A stretch of DNA of 64,000 nt from JACOMS01 sp964352785 (GCA_964352785.1 CAYGTI010000007.1:84618-148617), one strand, 5' to 3'. Positions 53,359 through 62,156 are shown, numbered from the stretch's first letter. Notes: generated by a model not told the origin, from the sequence alone. A program made the numbers and translations.

Positions 53359-54066
53359 TTATCGGCAGGTTCCATTTTGGATAATCGTATAACCCGCATT
53401 GCCCGCTTCGCAGCTATTGCCAAAGGTTTGTTTGACAGGCGGGCACGGCGCGCGGAAGCACTGCACTTGTTTTTGCGCGCAAACGGGCGCGTAAATTTGC
53501 GGGCAGACAGCATCCGGACGCGGGATTGGAATAGGAACAGGGCGTTGTCCGTAATAAGTTTTCGGCGGCGTGTAAGGACGACGCGGCGCATAAGAGCGGA
53601 TAGGCTCACAGATGCGGCGGTAGAAACTTTGACCATATTGCGACGTCCGAACCAAGCGGCAGGATTGCGCACTGCTGCTAGGGCGGGGTTGAACGTGGGG
53701 ACGCACATAAGGACGAGGCTGCGGACGTACATATGGCCGGTTTTCCGGACGCGGATGCACATAAGGGCCTGATGGCGGGTTTGTGTGACCATAAGGCGGC
53801 GACATTTTCGGCGGGCTCGTATTGGCCTGACACGTCGGCCCGCGCGCCGTCTCCACACATGTGGTGCCTTGAACGCATAATGTACTTGCGCAGGTCAACC
53901 GATTGGCCTGACACACTGGCCCGCCCGGCGTATCAATGCAGGAACCAGACGCGCAGCGCACATTAGCGCACGTGGCGGCCTCGGCGCTCGGCGCGAGCGC
54001 CGAGGCCATTAAAATCGCAAGCGCGAAAAATCCGACGCAAACATAAAATCTCATATACCACGTCAT
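53359..54066 (-). CDS. Secreted Cys-rich protein with EGF-like and Kazal-like modules
   Basis: 235 residues. Signal peptide (FALAILMASALAPSAEA, cleavage near 30). Then two short Cys-rich repeats, TCANVRCASGSCIDTPGGPVCQ and TCASTLCVQGTTCVETARGPTCQ, that look EGF-like. A Pro/Arg/Tyr-rich linker (about 78-180) follows, then a C-terminal unit AVCPQIYAPVCAQKQVQCFRAPCPP ... CEAGNAGY ... GTC resembling bacterial Kazal-type protease-inhibitor domains. GGAGG 6 nt upstream fixes ATG 54066. Likely exported and disulfide-bonded; inhibitor or adhesion role inferred. Confidence 0.85.
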   Translation of the reverse strand: MTWYMRFYVCVGFFALAILMASALAPSAEAATCANVRCASGSCIDTPGGPVCQANRLTCASTLCVQGTTCVETARGPTCQANTSPPKMSPPYGHTNPPSGPYVHPRPENRPYVRPQPRPYVRPHVQPRPSSSAQSCRLVRTSQYGQSFYRRICEPIRSYAPRRPYTPPKTYYGQRPVPIPIPRPDAVCPQIYAPVCAQKQVQCFRAPCPPVKQTFGNSCEAGNAGYTIIQNGTCR

Positions 54067-54234
54067 AACCAGCCTCCAAAAATAGCGACGCCGCCGCGTT
54101 GTTACGAAGGCATCTTATCGGGTCATTAACCCTATTCTTAGCCCCGCCTGCGTGAACATACGCCCAACCCCGTTTTCATGTGACGTTCATATTGTGCGTG
54201 CCCGCTTTGCATACAACGCAGCAAATATGAAAAC

Positions 54235-55116
54235 CTAGACGTCCAGTGTGATAGTTTTCATAATCCGGTCGGTTTCCATCAGGATTTTGATGATGTTTTG
54301 ATAATGCTGGATATCGGCAAATTCGAGCGCGCGCCCCTTACGGTCTTTGAGCCATTTCTGCGCGGGCTGATAGCCGCCAATGTAAAACTCCCACGCGGTA
54401 CGCGGCACATTTGAAAAATAGTGAGTTTTGCTAATGGCCACAGTGCCGACATCAATAACCGTGTCATCCCGATCTCCCTGAGTGCATCCCCGATCTCCAT
54501 GCGTGTCTCCCCGGACCCCCTGCCTGTCACCCCGGACTTGATCCGGGGCCTCGCCCAATAACGCGCGATCTTCCCCTGTCTCTCGAGGTCCCGGTTCAGC
54601 GTCGCTGCGCGCCTTGTCCGGGATGACTGAACTGGGCTCAAACACGGGTTTTACGACCACCGGATCGCCTTCGCCTTCAAACGGGAACGGAGCCGGGCCA
54701 ATGGCGGCAGGGTCCATCAAATGCAGCTTACGCAGAGCCGCGCCTTTGGCGGAGATATCCCAAAACATGCCCGGTCCATCAGGGTAAGGAATACGCGGAA
54801 AATCAATCTTGAGAAACTCGGCATAGGTCTCCCGGTACGCCGGGCAATGCAGAACGCCGTAAATATAATCAAAAATAGCGACTTCGTCCGGCTTCTTAAT
54901 CTCTCCTCTACTGTCACCCAGACCCCCAACTCTGTCACCCCGGACTTGATCCGGGGCCTCGCTCAACACAGGGCCGCTCTCTGCCTCTCGAGGTCCCGGA
55001 TCAGCGTCGCTGCGCGCCTTGTCCGGGATGACAGGCGCTTTGTTTTTATCCACGGCAAGCCCCATCGCCACTTGCGTTCCGCCCAAAAAAACCCGCCGCG
55101 ACATCTTGCTTATCAT
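54235..55116 (-). CDS. Composite remnant: type ISP restriction enzyme C-terminus with two inserted repeat peptides
   Basis: 293 residues from ATG 55116 (GGGGATG upstream). It opens with a twin-arginine-like segment (SRRVFLGG), followed by a 36-residue repeat-encoded peptide. Next comes AIFDYIYGVLHCPAYRETYAEFLKIDFPRIPYP, then a second copy of the repeat peptide, then THYFSNVPRTAWEFYIGGYQPAQKWLKDRKGR and HYQNIIKILMETDRIM. The non-repeat parts match the C-terminal end of type ISP (LlaGI-like) restriction-modification enzymes. Nuclease, helicase and methylase domains are absent, so this is a remnant kept open by stop-free insertions. Confidence 0.72.
   Translation of the reverse strand: MISKMSRRVFLGGTQVAMGLAVDKNKAPVIPDKARSDADPGPREAESGPVLSEAPDQVRGDRVGGLGDSRGEIKKPDEVAIFDYIYGVLHCPAYRETYAEFLKIDFPRIPYPDGPGMFWDISAKGAALRKLHLMDPAAIGPAPFPFEGEGDPVVVKPVFEPSSVIPDKARSDAEPGPRETGEDRALLGEAPDQVRGDRQGVRGDTHGDRGCTQGDRDDTVIDVGTVAISKTHYFSNVPRTAWEFYIGGYQPAQKWLKDRKGRALEFADIQHYQNIIKILMETDRIMKTITLDV
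54525..54627. repeat. TGTCA-type palindromic repeat inside coding sequence (copy 1 in the ISP remnant)
   Basis: TGTCACCCCGGACTTGATCC at the left and CGCCTTGTCCGGGATGAC at the right. It is nearly identical at both ends to the copy at 54933-55033. On the minus strand it is read in frame as VIPDKARSDAEPGPRE ... APDQVRGD. Confidence 0.88.
54933..55033. repeat. TGTCA-type palindromic repeat inside coding sequence (copy 2 in the ISP remnant)
   Basis: 101 bp, same frame as copy 1, encoding VIPDKARSDADPGPRE ... APDQVRGD. Internal CTCTCGAGGTCCCGG pairs with the CCGGGGCCTCG block. Confidence 0.88.
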
Positions 55117-55313
55117 AACATCCCCTTTTTTGGGTGATGATATCGGTAGGCGGTGAAATGTCAAAAACGGGTTGACTGAATAGCCTACCTATAAAAAATG
55201 CTAAGATGATTATGTAAAACCATGTACTCTGGATATACACTTGGTAATGGAAATTTACGCGTTAAACAGTTACAAACTCTTCAGTTCAAGATTCAAAGGA
55301 ATTAGGAATATTA

Positions 55314-55706
55314 ATGAAAATAAATGCCATCGACATCCTCAAAACAGAAAATCAGTTAGGTTTGGAGAATATAAAATTAGAACGTTTAGAAAAAGTAGTG
55401 TTTCTAGCTGGTAAAAATGGCTCAGGGAAAACACGAATTCTAGATTTAATCACAGACTATGTCCAAAAAAAACCACATGCAGAGCAAATTCAACAAGCAC
55501 AAGAAATGATTGATGAATTAGAAAAACTAATAGCTCAAGATCAACAAGAACTGACACTACTGGAACGACAGAGAAGTAATTATTCTCCACAAAAAATTAG
55601 CCATCCTAATAGATTTGTCTCAATGACACATACCGAAAGAATCGAACATTACGATAAACAGATAGATACATTAGAAAATGAAATCATACAAAAAAAATCA
55701 GAGTAG
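55314..55706 (+). CDS. AAA/ABC-type ATPase, N-terminal part (upstream of frameshift)
   Basis: 130 residues: LERLEKVVFLAGKNGSGKTRILDLI holds the Walker A at 33-40, followed by a long coiled-coil beginning (EQIQQAQEMIDELEKLIAQDQQELTLLERQR), as in RecF/SMC-like and OLD-type ATPases. The frame stops just after a run of eight A (55690-55697). The next 500 codons continue in the -1 frame with the matching Walker B. The sequence is clearly AT-rich compared with neighbouring genes, a sign of acquisition. Confidence 0.8.
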   Translation: MKINAIDILKTENQLGLENIKLERLEKVVFLAGKNGSGKTRILDLITDYVQKKPHAEQIQQAQEMIDELEKLIAQDQQELTLLERQRSNYSPQKISHPNRFVSMTHTERIEHYDKQIDTLENEIIQKKSE

Positions 55707-55777
55707 GCCAGTACAAAAGAAATATACATTGGAAATATATTGAGACAGATGAGACCTTCAGTGAAGGCACAAACATC

Positions 55778-57268
55778 GTGGCGTTAGTCCCAAAAAGCAC
55801 CACAATAGTTGACTATAAACAAAATCGCCCCGCAGAAGCAGATAGAAATTTTGAAGAAGTGAAACGTCTTGGAATCGCAGGATTAGAAAATGGAACACTC
55901 ATTTATTTAAAAAAAATCCAAACCCGCGCTTTTAATGTAACACACCCAAATTCTAATTTTTCCAGGACAGATATTAGTCTAGCAAAGAACGCATATCAAT
56001 CTTTAAACAAACTCATACAAAAATTCCTTGGTACAAGTTTAGACCGTAATCAAGATGGCGATCCCATACTTTTCGGAAAAGAAATACCAATGGCTAATTT
56101 GTCGAATGGTCAAATTATAATACTACAACTATGTGTACAAATACACTCACAAGGTGCATCCTTAGATAATTTAGTGATTACCATTGATGAGCCAGAAAAT
56201 CATCTTCATCCCGAAGCATCCATTGATATGATTAGCTCTATCATAGACGCCGCTCCAAATTGTCAAATTTGGATTGCGACCCACTCTCTTCCGATTTTAT
56301 CTTATTTCGACGATGCAACTCTACTCTTTGTGGAAGATGGTAAAGTAAACTATGCTGGAAACACGCCAGAAAGCGTTTTGAATAATTTAATTGGTGGCGA
56401 CGAACGCGTTCAGAAACTTCGAGACTTTACGTCACTGCCAAGTGTTTATGCGATGAACAGATATGCCGCCGAATGCTTAAAGCCGCCAGCGGTCGTAGGC
56501 GCTCAAGAAAAGGACGATCAAACCAAACAAATTCAAAATCACATTACAGAAATCCAAAAAACTATCGCCCCAAGGTCACTTCGACTACTGGACTATGGAG
56601 CAGGTAAAGGACGGCTTTTAGAGAGTCTTACTGCGGATACAAATGATTTAGCCAATACGGTAGATTACGTGGCTTTCGACGAATATCTAGATGATGCAGA
56701 TACTTGCAAAAAAGTGATATCTGCCGCTTATCAGGACAGTAAAGAGCGCCATTTCACTAAAATTAGCGACCTCACAACAAAGTTTTCAAAAAAGTATTTC
56801 GACGTTATTGTCATGTGTAATGTTCTACACGAAATTGACCCGAAAGACTGGCTCAACATGTTTGGAGCCCATGGCTCGGTGACATCCTTATTATCTGATA
56901 ATGGAGTCTTACTGTTAGTCGAAGACGAAGAAATACCTATCGGGGAAAAAGCTTATGCTAAGGGTTTCATAGTGTTTGATACAACGGAATTACGGGATTT
57001 ATTTAAGATCGAACCCGATGAAGAGCTGGTTTATTCCGACCAAAGAAATAATGGGCGCTTGAAAGCCCACATCATAGAACAAAAGTGGCTCAAGCGCGTT
57101 ACAGCAGACAGCCGCATTGACGCTTTAAAAGAACGCCAAAGGCGCGCACGCAAAGAAATCATTGAATTGCGTAAAGCAGGACCAGATTATAAAAATGGCC
57201 GCAAGCATAGTTTTTGGGTCCAACAGTTAGCGAACTCTGATTTAGCATTAAGTGAACTGTCAAATTAG
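55778..57268 (+). CDS. ATPase C-terminal half fused to a SAM methyltransferase
   Basis: 496 codons from a GTG; the same frame is open back to 55682, overlapping the upstream piece at an A8 run. Residues 105-116 hold an LSNGQ signature, 132-146 Walker B LVITIDEPENHLHPE and His169 the switch His, completing the ATPase begun at 55314. Residues about 265-420 form a class I methyltransferase: LRLLDYGAGKGRLLESL (motif I), VAFDEYLDDA, and VIVMCNVLHEIDPKDW. A basic C-terminal helix (ALKERQRRARKEIIELRK) ends it. Possibly a defence protein; substrate unknown. Confidence 0.8.
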   Translation: MALVPKSTTIVDYKQNRPAEADRNFEEVKRLGIAGLENGTLIYLKKIQTRAFNVTHPNSNFSRTDISLAKNAYQSLNKLIQKFLGTSLDRNQDGDPILFGKEIPMANLSNGQIIILQLCVQIHSQGASLDNLVITIDEPENHLHPEASIDMISSIIDAAPNCQIWIATHSLPILSYFDDATLLFVEDGKVNYAGNTPESVLNNLIGGDERVQKLRDFTSLPSVYAMNRYAAECLKPPAVVGAQEKDDQTKQIQNHITEIQKTIAPRSLRLLDYGAGKGRLLESLTADTNDLANTVDYVAFDEYLDDADTCKKVISAAYQDSKERHFTKISDLTTKFSKKYFDVIVMCNVLHEIDPKDWLNMFGAHGSVTSLLSDNGVLLLVEDEEIPIGEKAYAKGFIVFDTTELRDLFKIEPDEELVYSDQRNNGRLKAHIIEQKWLKRVTADSRIDALKERQRRARKEIIELRKAGPDYKNGRKHSFWVQQLANSDLALSELSN

Positions 57269-57412
57269 CTTGCGCCATAGATTCCTCAGCTTTCCTTTCC
57301 CACATTTAGAGTTTGCGCTTAATATCCAAGCGCTGAGTATTAAATCCGTTTTGCCGTTCTTTTGATCATTTGACATTTTGACGGACTCATTGTTTGGCGG
57401 TAGAGCGAAAGA

Positions 57413-58537
57413 GTGCAATGCGGAGCGAGTCTTATCAAAGGTGATCTAAACAGTACGGTGAGTTGGCTGAGCCGCCTTGTGGCGATGGATACGCGCAATG
57501 GAAGCGGTGATGAGGTCGCGTGTACACAAATGTTGCGCGCAGCTTTGGCGGCGCACAATCCAGATCAATTGATCTGCGAAACCGTGGCGCGCTCACGCGG
57601 GAAACGCGAGAGCGGCTACGTTATGGCGGCGTGGGGGCGGCCTAAAATATTGCTCAATGTACATATCGATACGGTCCCCAGCGGCGCGGGCTGGACCGCC
57701 GATCCGCTAACACTGCGTGAGGACGGCGGGCGCTATATCGGACTAGGCAGTAGCGACATCAAAGGTGCGGCGGCCTGTATTTTATCGATGCTGGAGACCA
57801 CGCCCCCTAAAGATGTGGCGATCTTGTTCTCGGGCGACGAAGAACATGGCAGCGAAGTGATGCCTGCCGTTATCAACCGAGGCCACACTGGCGGCGCGCC
57901 CATGGCCATTGTCTGTGAACCGACGGGCTGCACAGCCGGGCGGCGGCACAGAGGGATGCTCGCGGTCTCGGCCAAATTTAGTGGCCCCGGCGGGCATTCA
58001 TCTTTGTCCGATATGACGGCGGCCCCGCTTTTATCTGCGGCGCGCCTCGCGGCGGCCATAGGTGATTACGGCGACGCGCACAGAGAGTTTGGCACCGCGC
58101 CCTATAAAGGGCTTTGCACCAATATTGGCGAGCTGCGCAGCGACGGAGCCTACAATGTGATCCCCACCGAGGCCGAACTTTTGGTCTCTATGCGGCCCCC
58201 GCCCGGCGATGATGTGGCCGCGCGCGAGGCCGATATAAACGCCATCTGCAAAAGTTTATCGCCAGAGGCCGAGGTCAGCCGGATTGTCGCGCTCCAGCCG
58301 TTTGAAGCACAAGATATAGACGCGTTTGCGCCGGTTTTTGGCGATCTGTTTACCCCCTCCGATCTGCCCTATTGGACAGAAGCGGCGATGCTCAGCGCGG
58401 CGGGTATAAATTGCACCGTCTATGGCCCGGGGGATGTGGACCAAGCCCACAAACCCAACGAATACGTCACCGGCGATCACTTGATGAGTGCCATGCAGGT
58501 TTACGGCCATGCGCTTTCCGGATGTTGGGATGCCTGA
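57413..58537 (+). CDS. M20-family deacetylase (acetylornithine/acetylcitrulline type)
   Basis: 374 residues: NVHIDTVPSGAGWTADPL (metal-binding His and catalytic Asp), GLGSSDIKGAAACIL (bridging Asp), FSGDEEHGS (catalytic Glu), EPTGCTAGRRHRGML, and C-terminal GPGDVDQAHKPNEYV (metal His). This is the ArgE/DapE layout. Adjacent NAGS points to arginine synthesis, so it should remove acetyl from N-acetylornithine or, as in Xanthomonas, N-acetylcitrulline. GTG start, not fully certain. Confidence 0.85.
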   Translation: MQCGASLIKGDLNSTVSWLSRLVAMDTRNGSGDEVACTQMLRAALAAHNPDQLICETVARSRGKRESGYVMAAWGRPKILLNVHIDTVPSGAGWTADPLTLREDGGRYIGLGSSDIKGAAACILSMLETTPPKDVAILFSGDEEHGSEVMPAVINRGHTGGAPMAIVCEPTGCTAGRRHRGMLAVSAKFSGPGGHSSLSDMTAAPLLSAARLAAAIGDYGDAHREFGTAPYKGLCTNIGELRSDGAYNVIPTEAELLVSMRPPPGDDVAAREADINAICKSLSPEAEVSRIVALQPFEAQDIDAFAPVFGDLFTPSDLPYWTEAAMLSAAGINCTVYGPGDVDQAHKPNEYVTGDHLMSAMQVYGHALSGCWDA

Positions 58538-59669
58538 GCGCAAAGCCATACGCGATAAAGTTTTGCGCTCGCTCTCGGCGGTCGGCGCGATCAAAGAAGC
58601 CCGGTTTTACGCGGATCTGTTTGCCGCCCAAGACCCGGAAAGATTTGCGCTGATTGTACTCGATCCGCGCTGCCTTAAAAACCCGCTGCTGGAGGCGTTG
58701 ATCAGCAATATACGGATTTTATCCGACCTTGCCTTAACTCCGGTTTTGCTCGTTGGCGCGTTGGATGATGACCGCACCAGCGTCAAGTTTCAGTCGCAGC
58801 GACTCGCCAAAGAGCTCGAGTCTGTTGCTGTTAACACCGCCAAGCTTAACACCGCCTCATACGGGCTCATACCCGAAGTTCGGCAAAAAGCCGCGCAAGG
58901 GCGCATACCGATTTTAGAGCTGACCGAGACCGGAGAACGGCACGGGCTTATGGCTTTGGCCGCAGAGCTACAACCCGCCAAAATTATCTTCTTGCAGCCC
59001 TCCGGCGGGATCAGTTTGGATGGTCGCCGCGTCCCGGTTGTTAATATCGACAACCCCTCTACGATGATTGACATGGATACGCTGACGCCCGGCCAAAGCC
59101 GGTTCATGGAATTTGTGCAAGACATGGCGAGCCGGTTTGACCATACGTCTGTTTATGTGATCGCCTCGCCGCTCAATTTGTTGGCCGAACTGTTTACCAC
59201 CAAAGGGTCAGGTACATTAATCCGGCGCGCAGCGATTATTACGCGTTGTAGTTCGCTCAAGAAAATAGACATTGATGATCTAAAAGCGTCGATTGAAACG
59301 GCCTTTGGCAAAAAGCTTAACGCGGATGTTTTAAGCCGTAGGATTTACCGGGCCTATCTGGACAGTGAAAACAGAGGCGGAGCGATCCTCACGCGCCTTG
59401 CCGGAAAGCCCTATCTATCAAAGTTTTGGGTCACTGAGGCGGCGCGCGGCGAAGGCCTGGCTCGGGATATTTGGGATATGATGACCGCTCAAGTGCCTGT
59501 TTTTTTCTGGCGCTCACGCCGCAATAATCCGTTTAATGATTGGTACATGCGCCACTGCGACGGCATGCAAATCAGCGGCGACTGGCGGGTCTTTTGGGTT
59601 GGGTTTGATGCCAAAGACATCCCCAAAGCCATCAGTGCGGCTGCAAGTGCTGTGGATGATTTCGAATGA
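58530..59669 (+). CDS. N-acetylglutamate synthase (kinase-like + GNAT fusion)
   Basis: 379 residues from ATG 58530, overlapping the M20 stop by 8 nt. The N-terminal two-thirds is an amino-acid-kinase fold (KIIFLQPSGGISLDGRRVPVVNI; LLAELFTTKGSGTLIRR as in bifunctional NAGS/K). The C-terminal domain is the DUF619-type GNAT (FWVTEAARGEGLARDIWDMM, FFWRSRRNNPFNDWYMRHCDGMQ, WRVFWVGF). The kinase glycine motifs are not conserved (LDPRCL where KxGG is expected, VGALDDD where HGGGP is), so it probably only makes N-acetylglutamate. It works with the deacetylase upstream. Confidence 0.83.
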   Translation: MPERKAIRDKVLRSLSAVGAIKEARFYADLFAAQDPERFALIVLDPRCLKNPLLEALISNIRILSDLALTPVLLVGALDDDRTSVKFQSQRLAKELESVAVNTAKLNTASYGLIPEVRQKAAQGRIPILELTETGERHGLMALAAELQPAKIIFLQPSGGISLDGRRVPVVNIDNPSTMIDMDTLTPGQSRFMEFVQDMASRFDHTSVYVIASPLNLLAELFTTKGSGTLIRRAAIITRCSSLKKIDIDDLKASIETAFGKKLNADVLSRRIYRAYLDSENRGGAILTRLAGKPYLSKFWVTEAARGEGLARDIWDMMTAQVPVFFWRSRRNNPFNDWYMRHCDGMQISGDWRVFWVGFDAKDIPKAISAAASAVDDFE

Positions 59670-59763
59670 TGATACAGCGTATGACTTTTACTAATTTGTT
59701 TATCATCTCGCCTTTAAACGGATCATCTGTATACAGAGCGCCAAGTTCAGGGACACAAAATTT

Positions 59764-60888
59764 ATGACTCAACTTCATATTACCAGCGCCTTTGACGGCG
59801 GCAATATTATCGTTCGCAGTGCAAAAACCGCCGGCGATATTCGCCTCGCGATACGACCCGATAATGCATCTGATTTTTACCAGTGGTTCTATTACCGCCT
59901 CTCCGGCGCGCGTGGCCAAGCCTGCAAAATGATCATCGAAAATGCCAAAGATGCCGCGTTTACCGGCGGATGGAAAGGCTACAAAGCCTGTGCCTCTTAT
60001 GACCGCGAGACGTGGTTTCGCGTCGACGCCGCTTATGAAAATGATCAACTCGTGATCTCACATACGCCGGAGCTGGATAGTATTTATTACGCATATTTTG
60101 CGCCCTATTCGATGGACCGCCACGCTGATTTAATAGCCGAAGTCGCGCATCACCCTGATGTCTCCCTCACTGTTCTTGGGCAAACCGTCGAGGGTCAAGA
60201 CATGGACCGGATCACCGTCGGCACGGGTGATAAAACCATCTGGGTTATTGCCCGCCAGCATCCCGGCGAAACCATGGCCGAGTGGTGGATGGAAGGTTTT
60301 CTCGCGCGGCTTCTTGATGATGACGATCCCGTCGCGCGGATGCTCCGCAGCAAAGCCAGCTTTCACATCATCCCCAACATGAACCCGGACGGGAGCCGGC
60401 GCGGCAATCTGCGTACCAATTATGCCGGAGCTAATCTGAACCGCGAGTGGAACAAAGCGAGCTTGCAGTCCAGCCCCGAAGTTTACCATACGATCGAAGC
60501 CATGAACGATGCCCCGCCCGATCTGTGTCTGGACGTTCACGGCGATGAAACCCTGCCCTATAATTTTATCGCAGGCGCCGAAGGCATTCCGGGCTACACA
60601 AAAAAACAGGCCGATGATTTAGCGTCGTTTTTGACGGCGTATGAAACGGCGTCCCCGGATTTTCAAACGGAAAAAGGTTACCCGGTAACCGCGCCCGGAA
60701 AAGGCAATCTCTCCATGTGCACAAATTTCACGGCGCATGAATATAAATGCCTCGCCATGACTCTCGAGATGCCGTTCAAAGATAATGCAAACCTGCCGGA
60801 CGAGGCTTTTGGCTGGTCACCCGAGCGGTGCGCCCGCCTTGGCGGCGCGGCGCTCGACGCGATGCTGGCCGTCGTTGATCAGATATAA
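59764..60888 (+). CDS. M14-family zinc carboxypeptidase (cytosolic CCP-like)
   Basis: 374 residues. The N-terminal beta-rich domain (about 1-125, FYQWFYYRLSGARGQ) is typical of cytosolic carboxypeptidases. The peptidase domain follows: RQHPGETMAEWWMEG (zinc HxxE), IPNMNPDGSRRGNLRTNYAGANLNREW, DVHGDE (zinc His), and the catalytic Glu in MTLEMPF. Eukaryotic relatives remove glutamates from tubulin; the bacterial substrate is unknown. No signal peptide. Note a RimK glutamate ligase elsewhere in the window. Confidence 0.9.
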   Translation: MTQLHITSAFDGGNIIVRSAKTAGDIRLAIRPDNASDFYQWFYYRLSGARGQACKMIIENAKDAAFTGGWKGYKACASYDRETWFRVDAAYENDQLVISHTPELDSIYYAYFAPYSMDRHADLIAEVAHHPDVSLTVLGQTVEGQDMDRITVGTGDKTIWVIARQHPGETMAEWWMEGFLARLLDDDDPVARMLRSKASFHIIPNMNPDGSRRGNLRTNYAGANLNREWNKASLQSSPEVYHTIEAMNDAPPDLCLDVHGDETLPYNFIAGAEGIPGYTKKQADDLASFLTAYETASPDFQTEKGYPVTAPGKGNLSMCTNFTAHEYKCLAMTLEMPFKDNANLPDEAFGWSPERCARLGGAALDAMLAVVDQI

Positions 60889-60891
60889 GGT

Positions 60892-61224
60892 TTAAGCGCG
60901 GAGCGCTTCGCGGCGCTGCAAACTCTCATAAATATAGCGGGCTTTCTCAATATTAAGCGCGCGCGTGCGGTTGCCGATCAAAAAACAATCAACGATTTGC
61001 CAAATCCCCAAACCGCCGAGCGTAATCAGTTTGAGAAAACCTAGCAAAATATCGCCAACGATAAACCGGTCCACACCTAAAAACCCAAGCCACATATTCC
61101 AGCCAAATAACGCCACAGGGTTCTTGGCCTCGGCTTGAAGCACGGACATGAATTTCTGGCGATCCGCGTCACTAAGCGACGCCGCCATCTCTACAATTTC
61201 AATCTCATATACAAATCTATCCAT
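60892..61224 (-). CDS. TM2-domain membrane protein
   Basis: 110 residues: an N-terminal cytosolic helix (LSDADRQKFMSVLQAEAK), then two membrane helices with the TM2 signature (WLGFLGVDRFIVGDILLGFLKLITLGGLGIWQIVDCFLIG), then a basic tail. Function unknown; TM2 proteins are small inner-membrane proteins. Convergent with the M14 gene, 3-nt gap. Confidence 0.87.
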   Translation of the reverse strand: MDRFVYEIEIVEMAASLSDADRQKFMSVLQAEAKNPVALFGWNMWLGFLGVDRFIVGDILLGFLKLITLGGLGIWQIVDCFLIGNRTRALNIEKARYIYESLQRREALRA

Positions 61225-61361
61225 GTCATGCCCTCCAGCAATTATTATCGTTTAACAATATGTATATAGGCATAATACCGGTTGATACAAGACATCATGA
61301 CTCTTTTCCCGGCTTTAAAATCTGGCGCTGGCGAATCGCAAAAATTACGCTACACACAGCT

Positions 61362-62156
61362 ATGCAGAAATATCTCGACCTTCTTGATCACGTTATGACG
61401 CACGGCAAAGACCGCATGGATCGCACGGGCACGGGCACGCGCGGCGTGTTCGGTTATCAAATGCGATTTGATCTGGCAGACGGTTTTCCGATGGTGACAA
61501 CGAAAAAACTACATAAGGCCTCGATCATTCACGAGCTCATCTGGTTTTTAGCGGGCGATACAAATATTGGATATCTTAAAGATAACAAAGTCCGCATCTG
61601 GGATGAATGGGCGGATGAAAACGGTGATCTCGGCCCGGTTTACGGCAAACAATGGCGCAGATGGGAAGGCCCGAACGGCGCAGTTATTGATCAAGTATCA
61701 AACGTCATCCAAGCGATAAAAACAAATCCCAATTCGCGCCGCCATATTATCTCGGCTTGGAATCCGGCGGATGTTGACGACATGGCCTTGCCCCCGTGTC
61801 ACTGTTTGTTTCAGTTTCACGTCGCGGATGGGCGGCTGTCCTGCCAGCTTTACCAACGCAGCGCGGATATTTTCTTGGGCGTGCCGTTCAATATTGCCTC
61901 TTATGCGCTGCTCACCGAAATGATGGCCCAGATTTGCGGGCTCAAGGCTGGTGACTTTGTTCATACATTTGGCGACGCGCATATTTACAGCAACCATTTT
62001 GACCAAGTCAAAGAACAGCTCACCCGCGAGCCTAAACCTCTCCCTCGGCTTTGGCTGAACCCGGAGGTTACAGACCTGTTTGATTACGCCAGAGACGACA
62101 TCCAAATCAAAGGCTACAAAGCTCATCCGCATATCGCCGGAAAAGTCGCCGTTTAA
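61362..62156 (+). CDS. thyA: Thymidylate synthase
   Basis: Methylates dUMP to dTMP with methylene-THF. 264 residues from ATG 61362, the same length as E. coli ThyA: RTGTGT phosphate loop, HELIWFLAGDTNIGYL, the catalytic PPCHCLFQFHV (Cys146), QLYQRSADIFLGVPFNIASYALL and HTFGDAHIYSNH. The frame upstream of 61362 is open but does not resemble ThyA. Confidence 0.97.
   Translation: MQKYLDLLDHVMTHGKDRMDRTGTGTRGVFGYQMRFDLADGFPMVTTKKLHKASIIHELIWFLAGDTNIGYLKDNKVRIWDEWADENGDLGPVYGKQWRRWEGPNGAVIDQVSNVIQAIKTNPNSRRHIISAWNPADVDDMALPPCHCLFQFHVADGRLSCQLYQRSADIFLGVPFNIASYALLTEMMAQICGLKAGDFVHTFGDAHIYSNHFDQVKEQLTREPKPLPRLWLNPEVTDLFDYARDDIQIKGYKAHPHIAGKVAV

Noticed and set aside
53227..53772. 181-codon plus-strand frame opposite the Kazal-like gene
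   Set aside because: Arg-rich translation with no motif; the minus strand has a signal peptide, Cys-rich modules and a ribosome site, and the frame runs into the tmRNA acceptor piece.
54235..55116. Gluconate 2-dehydrogenase subunit 3 or other Tat-exported protein
   Set aside because: Only the short SRRVFLGG leader supports it; the rest matches the type ISP C-terminus and repeat peptides.
61260..61361. N-terminal extension of thyA
   Set aside because: The ATG at 61362 gives the standard 264-residue enzyme; upstream codons do not resemble thymidylate synthase.
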